Of a DNA stretch of 64,000 nucleotides, positions 10,950-22,752 are shown in pieces; within the stretch, counting starts at the first letter, position 1, and each line of letters begins with the position of its first letter. The translations under genes were made by a program, and so were the position numbers. Source of the DNA: Castanea sativa (Eukaryota > Streptophyta > Magnoliopsida > Fagales > Fagaceae). Where the stretch lies: contig NC_134017.1 in NCBI RefSeq assembly GCF_040712315.1, positions 56,914,636 through 56,978,635 on the forward strand, read 5' to 3'. The notes beneath the pieces were generated by a model. It made no database searches. It saw only the letters and a program-made list of their open reading frames with translations, and had not been told where the DNA came from.

Positions 10950-11700
10950 ACCCATCGAAAGTAAGGTTCGTTTTTTATCTTCTCCACAATTCGATAGACC
11001 GACTCCTTATACAGTGAACTCACTATCTCGAACCTCAGTTTTTGGACCTGGGGAAAAAGTCTCTTCTTGGCCAGGGGGTATGCTCTACTTTGACCTCATT
11101 TTCCCTAATAGGTGCCTTGGCTTTAGTCTTATCTTGTAACTGATCATCTTCTAACCTCTTATACTCTTCCACTCGCTCCATTAGTTTATTCATATCCGTG
11201 ACAAGTTTCAAAGCTAACGAAGCCATTAGATCAGAGTCAATGGGGAGCCCCACGTTGAATGTACTGGTCGCAATCCCCCTATTATCTCCTCTAATCTCAT
11301 TGTATAACTCCCAATAACGATCTGAGTAAGTCTTAAGAGTTTCTCCTTCCTTCATAGACATGGTGAGGAGAGAATCAAATGACTTGGGAGCTCTGCTACA
11401 TGTTACAAATAGTGCCCCAAAGGCTCTTATTAACTCATCATAACCACTAATGGATTCTTTCTCTAACCCATCATATCATCTCTCGCAGTGGGCCCCAAGT
11501 TGGAAGGGAATATCTTACACATCAAGGCCTCATTTCAATAGATTGTCATGCTCTGATTGTAATGGTTGACATGTTCCACGAGATCAGTCTTACCATCATA
11601 TATGGTGAAGGTCGGCCTAGTGAATCTGCGCGGTAAATCTGTTCTTTCAATTTCTTCCAAAAATGGGGATTAAGATATCTGCTACAAGGCCTTACTCATA
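10950..11700 (-). pseudogene. gypsy gag (retrotransposon capsid) relic
   Basis: The longest clean piece is 11361-11035 (MSMKEGETLKTYSDRYWELY..., 108 residues), the C-terminal half of a plant Ty3-gypsy retrotrans_gag domain. It ends in the charged KRLEDDQ region that usually precedes the zinc knuckle. Upstream on the same strand, disabled sequence at 11700-11370 still reads as TFTIYDGKTDLVEHVNHYNQ followed by NEALMCKIFPSNLGP, interrupted by stops. Gag would assemble the virus-like particle of the element; this copy cannot make a full protein. Confidence 0.75.
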
Positions 11701-12357
11701 GCATCAATACTAGATGCTTAGGCGTGACAAGATCTTCGAGGTTGTGATACATCAGATGTTGAGGGATTGGCCCCCTAGACTTCTTCCTATGTAGCGATGG
11801 TTCTTCCCTTCTATGTCTCCAGTGAGGGGGAGAAACTGTCCTCTCCCTATAGGGCGAAAATTGTCTCCCATCTCGGTGATGTGGAGGTGGCCTTTTATCC
11901 CCGTGAGGAGGGGATTGCCTTCTATCCTATTTCTTCAACCGCTCTCCTACACTGTGTTCATCCCTTCAAGAATGATTTCATACGAGGCTAGGACCCTTTT
12001 GATGGAGAAATTCTTCATCCTTCCTTCAAAGACGTTCTTCATTTCTTACAACCTGCTGTTGCAAGGCCAACACTTGTTCCCTTAACATATCCATCTCACT
12101 GTCCCTGCTGGATTAAGATGGTCTAACGGTGTTGGTAGCCGACCTCTCTTCCTACAGGTGAGAGGCAACTTTCCAGTTATAGGTTTTGCAAAGGTTTCCC
12201 TTGAATCTCTTTGTGAACTTTAGATTGCAAACGCCTATTTTCATGAATATACTCTTTAAAGACACTTGGATGAGAGAAATGGGCCGGCCCACTTCATGAT
12301 CGGTTCGCCATGTTTTTCTCAAAAACCAATTATTGAGCCTACTGCTTGGTGGAGTAT

Positions 12358-12376
12358 TCCCACAGACGGCGCCAAT
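12358..12376 (-). promoter_or_regulatory. Primer-binding site of the gypsy relic
   Basis: Minus-strand sequence right after the LTR is (A)TTGGCGCCGTCTGTGGG, the primer site commonly seen in plant Ty3-gypsy elements, where TGGCGCC begins the tRNA-complementary stretch. This fixes the element's orientation. Confidence 0.8.
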
Positions 12377-13156
12377 TGTGGGGGTCAAAAAGCACCCAAG
12401 GAAAAAAAATCCTTAAAAACTTTATTGAATGGCAAACACTAGGGTGATTGACTAACATAATTTATTTAATAAAAATATAAGGGGAAGACTCCACAATAGA
12501 AAACTCAAATAACTAATTTATAAAACAATATTGCATTCACATCGAAGTAAACATATTACAGAGGAAAAACCACATTTTCCCATGGTATTGGATTATAAAA
12601 GATAAGATTCACTCCCTCCTTCCTTTTTGTTTTTCTCTTTATTTTCTCTCTTTTTTCTCTCTATCCTTTTTCGATCCCCCAACATTTGCCAATCCCCCCC
12701 CCCTTTTTATAGACATGTTCTCTTCCCTTATCCTCCCAGCTATCCTGCTCCTAGCCAAATTCTCTAGGATATATCTCCTCTTTTTTATTGGGTTTCTTGC
12801 TTTCTTATCCTAAAACAGGACTTTTGAGGGTGTTTGTACTGTTTATGTTGTCTCATACGTATTTAATGCAACAGAAGTTAGGTAGAAAAAGCTTCATTAA
12901 TGCAGAGGTAAAGATCTCTGTCATCCTTATCTATTTGGAAGACTTCCCGAGGTTATATTTGGGCATTTAGTGGATTGTCCATGCTCATGACCTCAGATGA
13001 GGCTTCTAGGGATGAAGTGTATTGTGAATTTTACGGGGACGATCCATAGAGAATCCCTTTGCTTCTCAAGTATATGGGCCCGATCCATTCCACTTCACAA
13101 GATTCTTCAGGCATTTGGGCCTTAACCATGGGTGTGAATTCTTCCATCCCCCCACA
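12377..13156 (-). mobile_element. 5' LTR of the gypsy relic
   Basis: The LTR is 780 bp with inverted terminal TGTGGGGG...CCCCCCACA. Read on the minus strand its inner end is immediately followed by the tRNA primer site. It contains T-rich and C-rich tracts near 12600-12730. Candidate promoter and poly-A signals were not resolved. Confidence 0.8.
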
Positions 13157-14172
13157 TCTTACATAAAAATATTCATAGAATTAATAAATAAAATATTAAA
13201 CATAGAAGAAAAGAAAAAAAAAAATATATATATACTTTTCTTTTATAAACATCAACCTTCATACACAAACTTTATATCACAATTCAAGAAAATCAAGACT
13301 CCATAAAAAAAAAATGCCATATACAAGCTCTACAGACCCAAACCAAATTTTTATGCCGATTTCTCTTACATTTTTTGTCTTGATTTTCTTGCGAATCAAT
13401 GGGATTAGGGGTGTTAAGGGGCTAAAATGGTAGGTTGCTTTGCTTTGTCTGATCACTGATGCATAAATATTTGGACCGAAAATACAAGCATAAACGTTTT
13501 ACTCCCAAAGAGCCTTTACAATTAACCTGAAAATATTTTAGGTTAACTAGCATTTTCAATCGCACCAAACACCTAAAATTGGATAAATATTTTCTAGAAA
13601 TCAATTATATCAAAACATATACAGTGAAGGTTGTTGCTAGAAATTTGTCCTAATTAATTCCCACTAGACCTGTTGAATGTTTGAAAATATTCTATGATGT
13701 TTATTGAAGATTGTTTAAATTTTAACCTGCTTAATGTGATTACAAGTGGATTGAAGCTTATTATCAAGCTTCGATTTGGTTGTTATGAACTTGGATGGAT
13801 TATGGATCTCTTGATAGTGTCAGACACACTTTTTTTCTTTTTCTTTTTTTGCAAAGTTTAGGATGTAGAATGTTCTTACATATGCGTTTTGTACTTTATC
13901 ATGACCTTATCATCATGATGTAAAATTTTAGTAGTTCTTATTGTAAGTACAAATTTAATTCTAACTTTTTACTTAGAGCTTTGTAACTTAATTAGCATCA
14001 TCTAGTGTTTCCACTAGAGATGTCCATGGTCAAATTTTCCCTTTTACAACTATTAATTTTAAAAAAAAAAATTCTAGCCTTCTCGTCTTTAGAATGTTCT
14101 ACTTACGAACTGCAGCCTATAAATTAAAATTGGTTTACTTTTAGATATTAGGGTAAAATGTAAAAAGACTTA

Positions 14173-14591
14173 TGGCATGTTTGGGAGTTTAGAGAGGGAG
14201 GAGAGTAGAGGGGAGTAGAGGGGAGGGAAGTAGTGGGGAGGAGAGTAGAGGAGAATGATTACCCTCCACCTTGTTTGGATGTTTTTATAATTAGTAAGGG
14301 GGAAGAGAGTAATTAGCCCTTCCCCTTGTTTTTAATATTGTAATTTTATAAATATAATAAGGGTAAATTAGGTAATTTACTTTATCAATAATTTTATGTG
14401 CTCTATTCTCTCTCCAAATCTCTCCAATTTGGAGGAATTAAAAATGAGGGGGTTGGAGGTAGTTGAAACCCCTTCAAACCCCTCCAAACCCCTCCCCCTC
14501 CTTCCTTAAAAAACTCTCAAACAAGGTAATTGAATTACTCCCCTTCCCTCTACTCTACTCCCCCTTCTTTTTTAAACATCCAAACAGGCCA
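14173..14591. mobile_element. Harbinger/Tourist-like MITE with TTA duplication
   Basis: Termini TGGCATGTTTGG...CCAAACAGGCCA form an inverted repeat flanked by TTA (14170-14172 and 14592-14594). The inner arms are purine-rich on the left (gggaggagagtagagg) and pyrimidine-rich on the right. The 3-bp TTA target is characteristic of PIF/Harbinger. I2 lacks the insertion. A relative in the same orientation lies at 34079-34453. Confidence 0.8.
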
Positions 14592-14638
14592 TTAGGGTTT
14601 GGATTAGTTACAAATTGACCCATGTGTTATCAATTTTG

Positions 14639-15497
14639 GCTCTATTTGGTGGGGCATTTTCTAAATAAAAACGCACATTTTTTATATCACAAAAACGTTG
14701 GAAACTATGCAATAGGCATTGCGTCTTTTGAAAAATTATGTTTTTGAAAACTCTAAAATTCACGTTTGCAAAACACAATGGTGAGTGGCTTTTTTAAAAA
14801 GGCAATTATTATAGTCCGTTGAAGTTTGAAATTCCTAAAATATCCTCACAAATACTAATGCCTTGCCCGCTATCTTGCTATCATTTGTCTCCTCTACGCC
14901 TTGGCATTATCTAATTCTGCTCAGCTTTATTGAAGTTTCTTCTCTCTTGCTCTTTTCATGAATTGAATATTCTGGGCATGCAAAAATTCAAGCGAAAGCA
15001 AAATTATTTTGGTAGGGGATGAAGTTGTGGGTGACACGAAGAAGATGAATCTGGAGAAACTTGGATGCAATTGAATGAATTTGTTTAGAAATTACTAAGG
15101 TTAGATGCAAATCATGTGGTTGAGTGTAGAGGATTTCTGTCTATCTACTCAGCAAGTGAAGGGTGGTAGTAGGAGATAGATATTGGAAAAGATAAAAATT
15201 AGGCAAAAATAAATTACACTATTAAATAGAACCATATTATTATTAAATATTTTTTATAGGATGTTTTCTTATTATTACATCATTAAATAAAAATATATAT
15301 TATTACTTTTATTATTATCATTACAGAACCAACCTGTCAAGTCCTTTTTTGTAATTTGCTCAAAACAGCAATTTTAGGGCAACATGCTTTACAGAACGCT
15401 TAAGTGTAATTTTAAAAAAATGTGTTATCAAAATACTTGTTTTAAAAACTCTATTTTTTGAAAACGCACTTTTTAAAACGACTTATCCAAACTAACT
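14639..15497. mobile_element. Probable hAT-like non-autonomous element
   Basis: I2 reads uninterrupted through 'caattttgtattgttgacc'. In I1 about 859 bp split that phrase after CAATTTTG (14631-14638), and a near-copy CAAATTG (15498-15504) follows the insert, an imperfect 7-8 bp duplication as expected for hAT. Ends resemble each other in inverted orientation (CTATTTGG on the left, the complement of CCAAACTAAC on the right). No transposase is encoded. Confidence 0.6.
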
Positions 15498-15736
15498 CAA
15501 ATTGTATTATTGACCCCGAAGGTTTAAGAATCTTTCGAATTAATCCCTCCATCTCAATTTGATTAATTATATAATCATGTGATATGCACATATTATTTTA
15601 ATAATGAATTTTTTATTATAGTAAAGCGGTCACATCTCACATACACAACAAATGACTATTTTTTGTTATTTATAGGGAAGGAAATTAAGATAGAGGGTTC
15701 AATTTGAACAATTATTAAACAAGACTCAATAATACA

Positions 15737-15903
15737 AGTGGGTTCCAGTTAGCTCAATTGGTAAAATATTTGATGATTGAATAAGAGATCTGAGGTTCAA
15801 TTCTTGCCTACACCAAAAACCGATTGGTGTCTTGGTCTGATGACAAAAAACTATCATTAAGAGCAAACACTATAAGATGAAACTCTCTTTAAAAAAAAAA
15901 TTG
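15737..15903 (+). mobile_element. tRNA-derived SINE, family 1, complete copy
   Basis: Flanked by an 11-bp duplication TCAATAATACA (15726-15736 and 15904-15914). It has a pol III A box (tagctcaattgg), a B box (ggttcaattct) and a short poly-A tail. I2 has the unoccupied site ('taataatacaaaat' in reverse complement), confirming an insertion. Sequence and layout match the copies at 17716-17887 and 63424-63545. Confidence 0.88.
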
Positions 15904-16954
15904 TCAATAATACATAATTTAGAGTTGGCTCCTCTCCCTTCCATAATGTAGAGTTGCCACTAATCTAAAATCCCAAGGGCATTTTGGACTAGATATTATA
16001 AATTTTTTATTACCTTCAACTTTCAATAAACACTCTTATAAAATCTGCCACTTTATTGTCTCATTAAAAAAAAAATGCAAAATTATAAACGGCTCAAAAA
16101 ACAAAAAGAAGCTCTCTAACTCCAAGCATGGAGTAGTGCTCCAAACATAACATAAACAAAATAACAAATTTTAATAATAATACAAATAGTCTCATCATAC
16201 ATGCTACATACAAGCTCAGAGGGGTTTTTTTTTTTTTTTTGTTGATGTAAAAATTTTTCTTTAATTTCATTTGAGGTTTATGTTTTTATTCAGTAATGTT
16301 TGTACACTTGCCAATCCCCGATGAAACCAAAAATGTGATGAGCTCTAACTCCAAGAAATGAAAACACCCACCAAAATAATGCCTTCAGCTCTATTTATGT
16401 GTTTATTTTCCGTAATTGGCAAACACATAAATTTCACTGGACAAACCTATAAAACACAAATTGAGAAAATGAGAATTTTAAAAAAAAAAAAAAAAAAATA
16501 AGAAGCCTTTGAGCACGTGTGTAGTGTACGATGAAGCTAATATATATTTTATTTACATACATTTATATAAAAATATACTTATATATACTAGAGATTAAAT
16601 TTTTTGTAAGTTTATGAGTAAGTTCATAAGATTTTAAATCATTATTTGCAATCTATTCATAATAAAAATAGTCAATTTCATTATATGTATTATATATAAG
16701 GTTAACAACACAACAACAAAAAAAGGTAAATTTAATTTTTACAAGTTCATCAAATGGAAATCATTATGTCTATACATGCACGTAAGCCGGCTTTGCCTGC
16801 TTAGGTTTTTGGTATAAGAGCATTAGCATCTAGATTCTTAAAAAAATTGTCATTTTACCCTCTAAGAAGTTACTTTGCCTATTTTAACTTACTATTTTAT
16901 AACTCATCCAACATCTCTTTTTTATTTTAGATACAACTCATTATATAATATTAA

Positions 16955-17236
16955 CCTTTGATCACATGCTCACGCATGTGCTCAAATGCTCATTTTTTTG
17001 TAAAGCTTAATAATTTGCATATATTATAATTTAAGATTACTACATTTTTCAATCACAAAAATATCTAGGGTGTAATGAAAAAATTATTTCACCCACAAAT
17101 GCATAACACTAATCACACCCGAGGCATTTTTGTTATCTGGAAAATGTAATAATCAAATTATAATGAACTCAAATTATTAACTTTTACTATTTAAAAAAAA
17201 AACCTCAAAGCATGCACGTGAGCGTGTGCTCAGAGG
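16955..17236. mobile_element. MITE with palindromic CACG-rich termini
   Basis: The left end CCTTTGATCACATGCTCACG and the reverse complement of the right end (CCTCTGAGCACACGCTCACG) form an imperfect TIR of about 35 bp. Each arm also contains its own short palindrome (acatgc...gcatgt on the left, gcacgtg on the right). No target duplication was found, so the superfamily is undecided (Mutator-like or hAT). Confidence 0.6.
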
Positions 17237-17715
17237 CTAGTTCATTTTTGTGTATCTACTAATTTGATAATTAATTGTTTAATTTTAGAAATAGTAAAAT
17301 AATTAGATTTAGAATTTGTATACCAAAATTCAAATTTAATATTTCTACACAATGTGTGTGGTATTAGTTTTTTTTTGTCATTGGGGAAATTTTGTGGTAA
17401 CTTCTTTTGAACCACGTTTGAATCTCATGTTGTTCTCCATTAACATAGGTACAATAAAACAAACTCATAAAGTCAAAAATGAATTAATTTTTTGTGCTAT
17501 GCCTCATCTTTTTGTAATTAGAAAACCCATCAACCTCAAATTAAGTGAATAAATAGTGACCTTTAGGGGGGAAAAAAGAATAGAGTATTAAGATAAATAT
17601 CGAGTTCTTTTCTACTATGTAAGTTGAACATTTTTATTTTGAACCATCATATTTGATTTTATTTTTATTTGGCGTTATTTCTCTCCCCATGTACCCAATA
17701 AATTTAGATTCATCT

Positions 17716-17887
17716 GTGAGTTCCAACTAGCTCAACTAGTAAAGTCTCTAATGATTGTATAAGAAATCTGGAGTTCAATCCCCGCCTACACCAAAAACTG
17801 ATTGATGTCTTGGTCTAATGATGAAAGAGCTATCATTAGAAGCGGACGTCATAGGTTCAAACTCTCTCTCTCAAAAAAAAAAAAAAC
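17716..17887 (+). mobile_element. tRNA-derived SINE, family 1, complete copy
   Basis: Flanked by a 12-bp duplication TTAGATTCATCT (17704-17715 and 17888-17899). It has an A box (tagctcaactagt), a B box (gagttcaatcc), the body 'ctgattgatgtcttggtc' shared with the copy at 15737, a TC-rich segment and a terminal run of about 14 A. Sequence between here and 18700 shows no gene. A 21-bp direct duplication 'aacactcttagaa.agcatta' lies at 17967-18008. Confidence 0.9.
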
Positions 17888-18740
17888 TTAGATTCATCTA
17901 AATGTCCACCCAATCGTTAGAATCATTGATGTTTGGGGTGAGTTAACCCATCTAACAGAGCACCAACAACACTCTTAGAATAGCATTAACACTCTTAGAA
18001 AAGCATTAAGTTGTCGTGGGTTAAGATAAATATAACCCACTACAACTTTGCAAACCAAATATGAGTACATCCTGGTTCTCAAAAAAAAATTATGAGTACA
18101 TCCCAAAGGTATATTACTATTATGATAAAAATAAAATAAAAAAAATCTATGAAAACGACAGGAAGGTCTTTTAAAAAAATTGAATATATCAGCAACAAAT
18201 TGAATTCCATTATTGCTAAGCCTAAGAATGCCAAAGGTTAACACGCACAAACAAAAATATGGGAACAGGGTTCACTCACTCATGCATAATTTATACAACT
18301 ACTTAAGCCAATAGAAATTTTTGTCTTATCAAGGGTTTAAGTATCAAGTCCAAAGTTGTGCACTTGCTGTAACCTGAAGTCTGCTAAACAATAAGATTAA
18401 AAATAAAATAAAATAAAATAAATAAAAAAAAAAAAAGATGAATACAATAGAATAAACCTCAAAAATAATTCATTCAAAAGCCAATAAAATTAGACCAAAA
18501 GTACAATTGTAAGTAAAAGTTAATGTGGAATTTGAAGGTCTTTTAAAACCTTTCACAGCATATTTGGTTGATTCATATGGAATTTGGATTGTGGACCCAT
18601 AATCTTGACAATGAAACAGACAGAAGGTTTATTTTCCTTTAGCATCACATCCCCTTTGAGACCTCAAATACTTCAAGTCCTTTGTAGCACCCAACCACAT
18701 GTATCCTAATATCAAAACTCAAAATGAACAACATTTAGCA

Positions 18741-18945
18741 TTGGTTTAAAAAGCTATCTTTCTTTATTATTAAGCTTATTTTTGCTACTATTCAGCTTAT
18801 ATTTGCTAATATTCATGAGTCCTATTGCACTTTCTGGTTCATAAATCCCACTGTAATATTTCAGCTATTTTTTAGTTTTATCTACAGTACTTTTTAGCAA
18901 AAAAATTTCAGTTTCAACCAAAGAATTCCTAAACGGACTCTTAAG
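18741..18945. mobile_element. Possible hAT-type MITE remnant
   Basis: The stretch has the look of abundant plant MITEs with 'gctactattca', 'tgcactttctgg' and 'tacagtactttttag', ending in 'cctaaacggactctta'. Clear TIRs and a target duplication were not found. The call is by resemblance only. Confidence 0.35.
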
Positions 18946-19149
18946 GTAATCACCATATATTCGTCTAATTTGACAATAAAATCACAAAAGCTAATTACAC
19001 ACCAAATACAATGATTTTCACAAATCAGAACCATTTGAGCCAAAAATGAAAACTAAAAATCATTCAAATATGGAGATGAAGAATCAGGAATGAAACAAAA
19101 TTCCACCCAAGCAGAATGCAGTATATTAAGAGAAGAGACAAACCAACAT

Positions 19150-19663
19150 TTAAGAACAAAGCTTGCAAAAGCATGTTAAAAATGAATTGAGACTCCCAAA
19201 GATCCAATAAAGAAGACCATGAACCTTTAAATAAGCCTTTATCCCAATACTTAAGTCACACTTGCAACTTTTAAAAACCAGTTGCTGCAAAGTGCCAATA
19301 CTCACAACTTTCATCAAATGCTTGCTGCCCACCAAAATGATACCCAAGTGAAGGCCTTGACACATTAACTTCAAGCTCTTTGAGAACAAAAAAAATATTA
19401 ACCACTGATTGCTGAAAAGAAGGATACTCTTCCACCCAGTTTGAAAGGTGCACAATAAACATATACCTAAATAGGGAATATAAACACAATCACATTGGTG
19501 AAAATTCTACACTTGACTTATAACCGCCAAAGGAGAAGCATAATAGGACGAAGAGGCTGAATTTTATTTCTCTTGCACCCTCATTGTGTGCTCTGCTATT
19601 GCCTCCATGACTTGACGATGTTCTGCCACAGGAACACCAACGTGATCTGTCATTTCACAAAAC
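19150..19663 (-). pseudogene. Unrecognised gene-like fragment (two candidate exons)
   Basis: Two minus-strand stretches look protein-like rather than random. 19663-19574 starts at an ATG and reads MTDHVGVPVAEHRQVMEAIA... (29 codons, then TAA). 19464-19270 lies after a possible acceptor (ctatttag) and reads YMFIVHLSNWVEEYPSF... through GGQQAFDESCEYWHFAAT, with a possible GT donor near 19273. Composition is balanced and less AT-biased than the flanks. I do not recognise the family and cannot say whether the two belong to one gene, a decayed copy or a lineage-specific gene. No upstream exons are evident in 19.7-20.3 kb. Confidence 0.35.
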
Positions 19664-19819
19664 AAAAACTCTTCAGTCTCTAGAGAGAAAGGAATGGTGT
19701 AATAAGACATTAGCTCCACCAAAAAATAGGGGGAAATATAAACAATTGTGGGTGTATATTTGCATGGAAAGAACCATTTCTATGATGCAAATGGTATGTA
19801 TACCTTCTGTAAATATTTC

Positions 19820-19939
19820 ACAAATTAAAAATTATGAATGTATGCCCACCCTATGGTGTATATTGATAAAAGGAAAACCACAAATTAAAAATTATGAATG
19901 TATGCCCGCCCTATGGTGTATATTGATTAAAGGAAAACA
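19820..19939 (+). repeat. 60-bp tandem duplication (two copies)
   Basis: The unit begins 'acaaattaaaaattatgaatg'. The second copy starts exactly 60 bp later and differs at a few positions (cccacc/cccgcc, gataaa/gattaa). The length is a multiple of three, so the open frame across it encodes a 20-residue repeat, but nothing suggests it is translated. Confidence 0.9.
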
Positions 19940-20706
19940 TTTGTTAGGACGAATTTAGAAAATTACAAATGTCCAGTTGTAAGCAGAGTTATAATCACGG
20001 TCATAGTGAGTATGGTATATCTAAGACCAAAAAGATAAAAAATGCAAAGAACATAGAATGAAGAGCCAAAAATTAAAGAGTAACCTACCAAACTTGTCAG
20101 GTAGGAAACTGCCAAATCCTCATCTTCTTTCTCAGGGGAGCCCCATTTTTTTTGTTGCGTCATTATTATCATTATTAACAAAGCTGTTTGAAACCCAGTA
20201 ACAAACAAAATTCAACATATACAAAGATTTAAAAGAGAGAAAGAATAATAGTAATTTTTCTTCTTTTTTTGGCCATGCAGTTGGCTTGCCATCTTCCCTT
20301 GCAGTTCCTATATGTGATCTCCTATTCTTCAATATCTACCAAAACATTACACAGAGAGAGAGAGAGACAGAGACAGAGAGATAGAAAGGATGGAGCAGAG
20401 TCTTTTTGGAGGTTCTCTCTTCTGGGGCGGTTTGTGTGAGGATAGGATGCATGGAAAAGGTGAGTAAGGTGATTCTAAGAAACTTGCCTAAGAGAGTGGT
20501 ACGATTTTGTCGGGCATGTTTTAAGTGGGAGTTAGAGAGGTGTTTTTACCGATTTGTCCTCCAGTTTTGTCCCTATTTAAATGTCTATTCCAAACAGGAG
20601 AAGCCCATTAAATAGTAGTATAGATAAATCATCCAATAAAAGAATATAAATCAACAACCAATCTCTCTCCTCTCTCTCAGCCTCTCTCTTTCTTTCTCTC
20701 TCCAGT

Positions 20707-20945
20707 ACCACTGAAACCACCCCCCAAACCCAACTCCACGAACCAAAACTTAAAGCACCACTGAAACAAACCCTCAAACCCAACCCAGCAACCAAAACTT
20801 AAAAGGCACCACCAAAACCAACTATCAAACCCAACCCCAGCAACTGCCGAAACCAACTCTCAAATCCAACCCCAGAAACCAAAACTCAAAGGCACCATTG
20901 AAACCAAGTCTAGCACCACCAATACAAACCCAATCCCCAGCAATT
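20707..20945 (+). repeat. Minisatellite of about 50-bp units
   Basis: Four to five imperfect units patterned as 'accactgaaacca...', 'caaacccaacccca', 'gcaaccaaaacttaaaggc'. They follow a CT-rich tract (20662-20703) and precede a GA-rich tract (21171-21235). The arrangement resembles the CA/GA-rich cores at 8.7-9.3 kb and 31.4-31.8 kb, so it may be the interior of a related non-autonomous DNA element whose ends were not resolved. 20340-20640 holds GA-rich and unassigned DNA. Confidence 0.65.
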
Positions 20946-21099
20946 AATACTACAAGCTACCATGGAACAGCCCGAACCTCAGCACCGCCAAACGATTCAA
21001 CCCACAAGCACCATCGATTCAACACCAATTCAAAGCCACAAGAACACTGATTCAGCACAGGTTCAAACTTACCTAAAAACTGCGACAAATTCCAGCAAC

Positions 21100-22752
21100 C
21101 AATGCCGACCATCATCGTCGCGGCCACCAAGCCATGACATTCTGCCTTCAAAGATGCTGCCATCTACCAAAAAGAGAGAGAGCGACTGGGTTGAGAGAGA
21201 GTTTGTCAAGAGAGATGAAGACTGAAGAGAGAGGAGATATTTTTAATTTATTTGGGAAGATAGAGACAATAATATTATATTTCAGTTTTGCACTAGCTAC
21301 TGCAATTCCTATTTTTAAAGGAAAATACCAGAATCATCAAGAAGGTACTGGATAAAGGATGCGGGAAGTTCATGGATTCAGGTTTTAATGGAAACAAACT
21401 TAAATTTTGGGTACCAGTCTTTAATCTGGCATCGGTTCACTTCTTCTTCTTCCTTCATTTTGAATTGAGCAGATGGTTGTTTCTGTACAATAAGGAGGCT
21501 ATCTATTCAATTTTGCTATCTGTAAATTGAAAATCAAACAAATGATAAATAACTAGGTATCGTGTAGCTAATAAACTGATATGAATTTATTGACCAGTAC
21601 TGAAACCCACAAAGCTAGAAAAAGAAGACACATGTAGAAACTGCAATAAAATTCATATAAAAATAGGTACCAAATACGTTTCTTCAACAAAAAAATCACA
21701 TCTTTTACTGAGTTATTGCTGAAATCCCTGCTCAAGATGTTCAACTAAGAGAGATCCTTTGTTCAGAGTACAAATAACTGAGGTTAAATGATACAACCAA
21801 TGTCATAGTTATGGAAAACCCAAAATATATATATATATATATATATATGAATAAATAAAAAACTAAGAGGATCACTTCAATCTTGCAAGGAATGAGAACA
21901 TAACAAAAGAACTTGGAAATCAATCAATTGCTTAGCCTATTCCTCATTCATGACTACTGACATCTTGCTATTCCTCATATGGGTTATATTTAATCAACCA
22001 AAGAAACAAAATTCAAGTCTCAAGGAATTTTAAGCCATTCAATAAAAAGAAAGCAACCTCTATTTTTGAACAAATCCCGGAAAACCACAAAGTGAATGGT
22101 TGACATTAATATATACTCTCAAAACCCAACATTCTCTTCAGAGATTGAATGGAACTTCTAGCAAAATAAAGCACCAAAAGTTGCAAACTTGCAAGATTTG
22201 GAAGTAGTAAACATTAAAGAGAAAGATAACAAGAACAAAAAATTGAACATTTTCAGTAGAAATTGGGTGAGTTCTGAACCTAGAAAGTAATGCCACAGAG
22301 AATTGTTTTGAGTGATTTTCCCAAGAAGCCACAAACACACCTTTTGGATAATATACATATGTAAAAAAAAAAAAAAAAGCTTCCATATACATGTGAAATT
22401 TCTCAACAATAGCTCTACCAACTCTACGCATTAGTTACAAATGCACCATCTTTTAGTTTATACACATACATGACACAACAATAAATTTTAAATTTTTTTT
22501 TTTTTTCTGTTCATTTCATTGATTTATATCAAAACAGAACCCATTCAGGACTTTCATCAAACAGTGGTAAGCGTGCTCAATTTCAGTACAAAAAAATATT
22601 GGAAACCCAACCATAAAACAAAGAATTAGTTGACAACATTATTCATATAATTTTTTTCAAATACAAAAAATAAAAAGTGGGGAAAAAAACTGACCTTTTT
22701 TTGGGTATAAAATTCTTATTTTTGTCTTCTGAAGAAGTTGAGGAAGATCCAA
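21100..22752 (+). repeat. B flank, copy 2 (partners 1084-1850 and 26968-28160)
   Basis: Starts at 'tgccgaccatcat' (B3: tgccaaccatcat at 26968) and continues through 'agatatttttaatttatttggg', 'gatgataaataact', the 'tggttgacattaata' block and 'aacccattcaggactttc' to 'gaggaagatccaac', where it is cut by the left side of the MULE. It marks the pre-insertion sequence for the right border of MULE copy 2. It contains (AT)n at 21828-21848. No exon is recognisable. Confidence 0.75.

Larger units (their letters stand above)
9475..13156 (-). mobile_element. Truncated Ty3-gypsy retrotransposon (5' LTR, gag, protease)
   Basis: Read on the minus strand the order is LTR (13156-12377), primer-binding site, gag (about 11700-10950) and aspartic protease (about 10620-9538). 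The element then stops near 9475 before any reverse transcriptase, integrase or 3' LTR, so it is a 3'-truncated relic. All domains contain stops or frameshifts. A MULE is inserted in the protease. Only one LTR remains, so neither target duplication nor insertion age can be read. Confidence 0.85.
13370..16450 (+). repeat. Inverted paralogous block I1 (partner I2 at 32160-33850)
   Basis: I1 matches the reverse complement of I2 along its length: 'aatattttctagaaatca' against the reverse of 33640-33665, 'ttagatattagggtaaaat' against 33056-33075, the 'catgtgatatgcac' zone against 32900-32925, and the 'gccaatccccgatgaaacc' zone against 32196-32215. I1 is longer because of three insertions (14173-14591, 14639-15497, 15737-15903), each absent from I2. 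Outside those the block is AT-rich intergenic DNA with no recognisable exon. Confidence 0.75.

Noticed and set aside
15745..15800. tRNA gene suggested by A and B box sequences (also at 17716, 5779, 50641)
   Set aside because: No complete cloverleaf can be drawn; poly-A tails and target duplications show SINEs.
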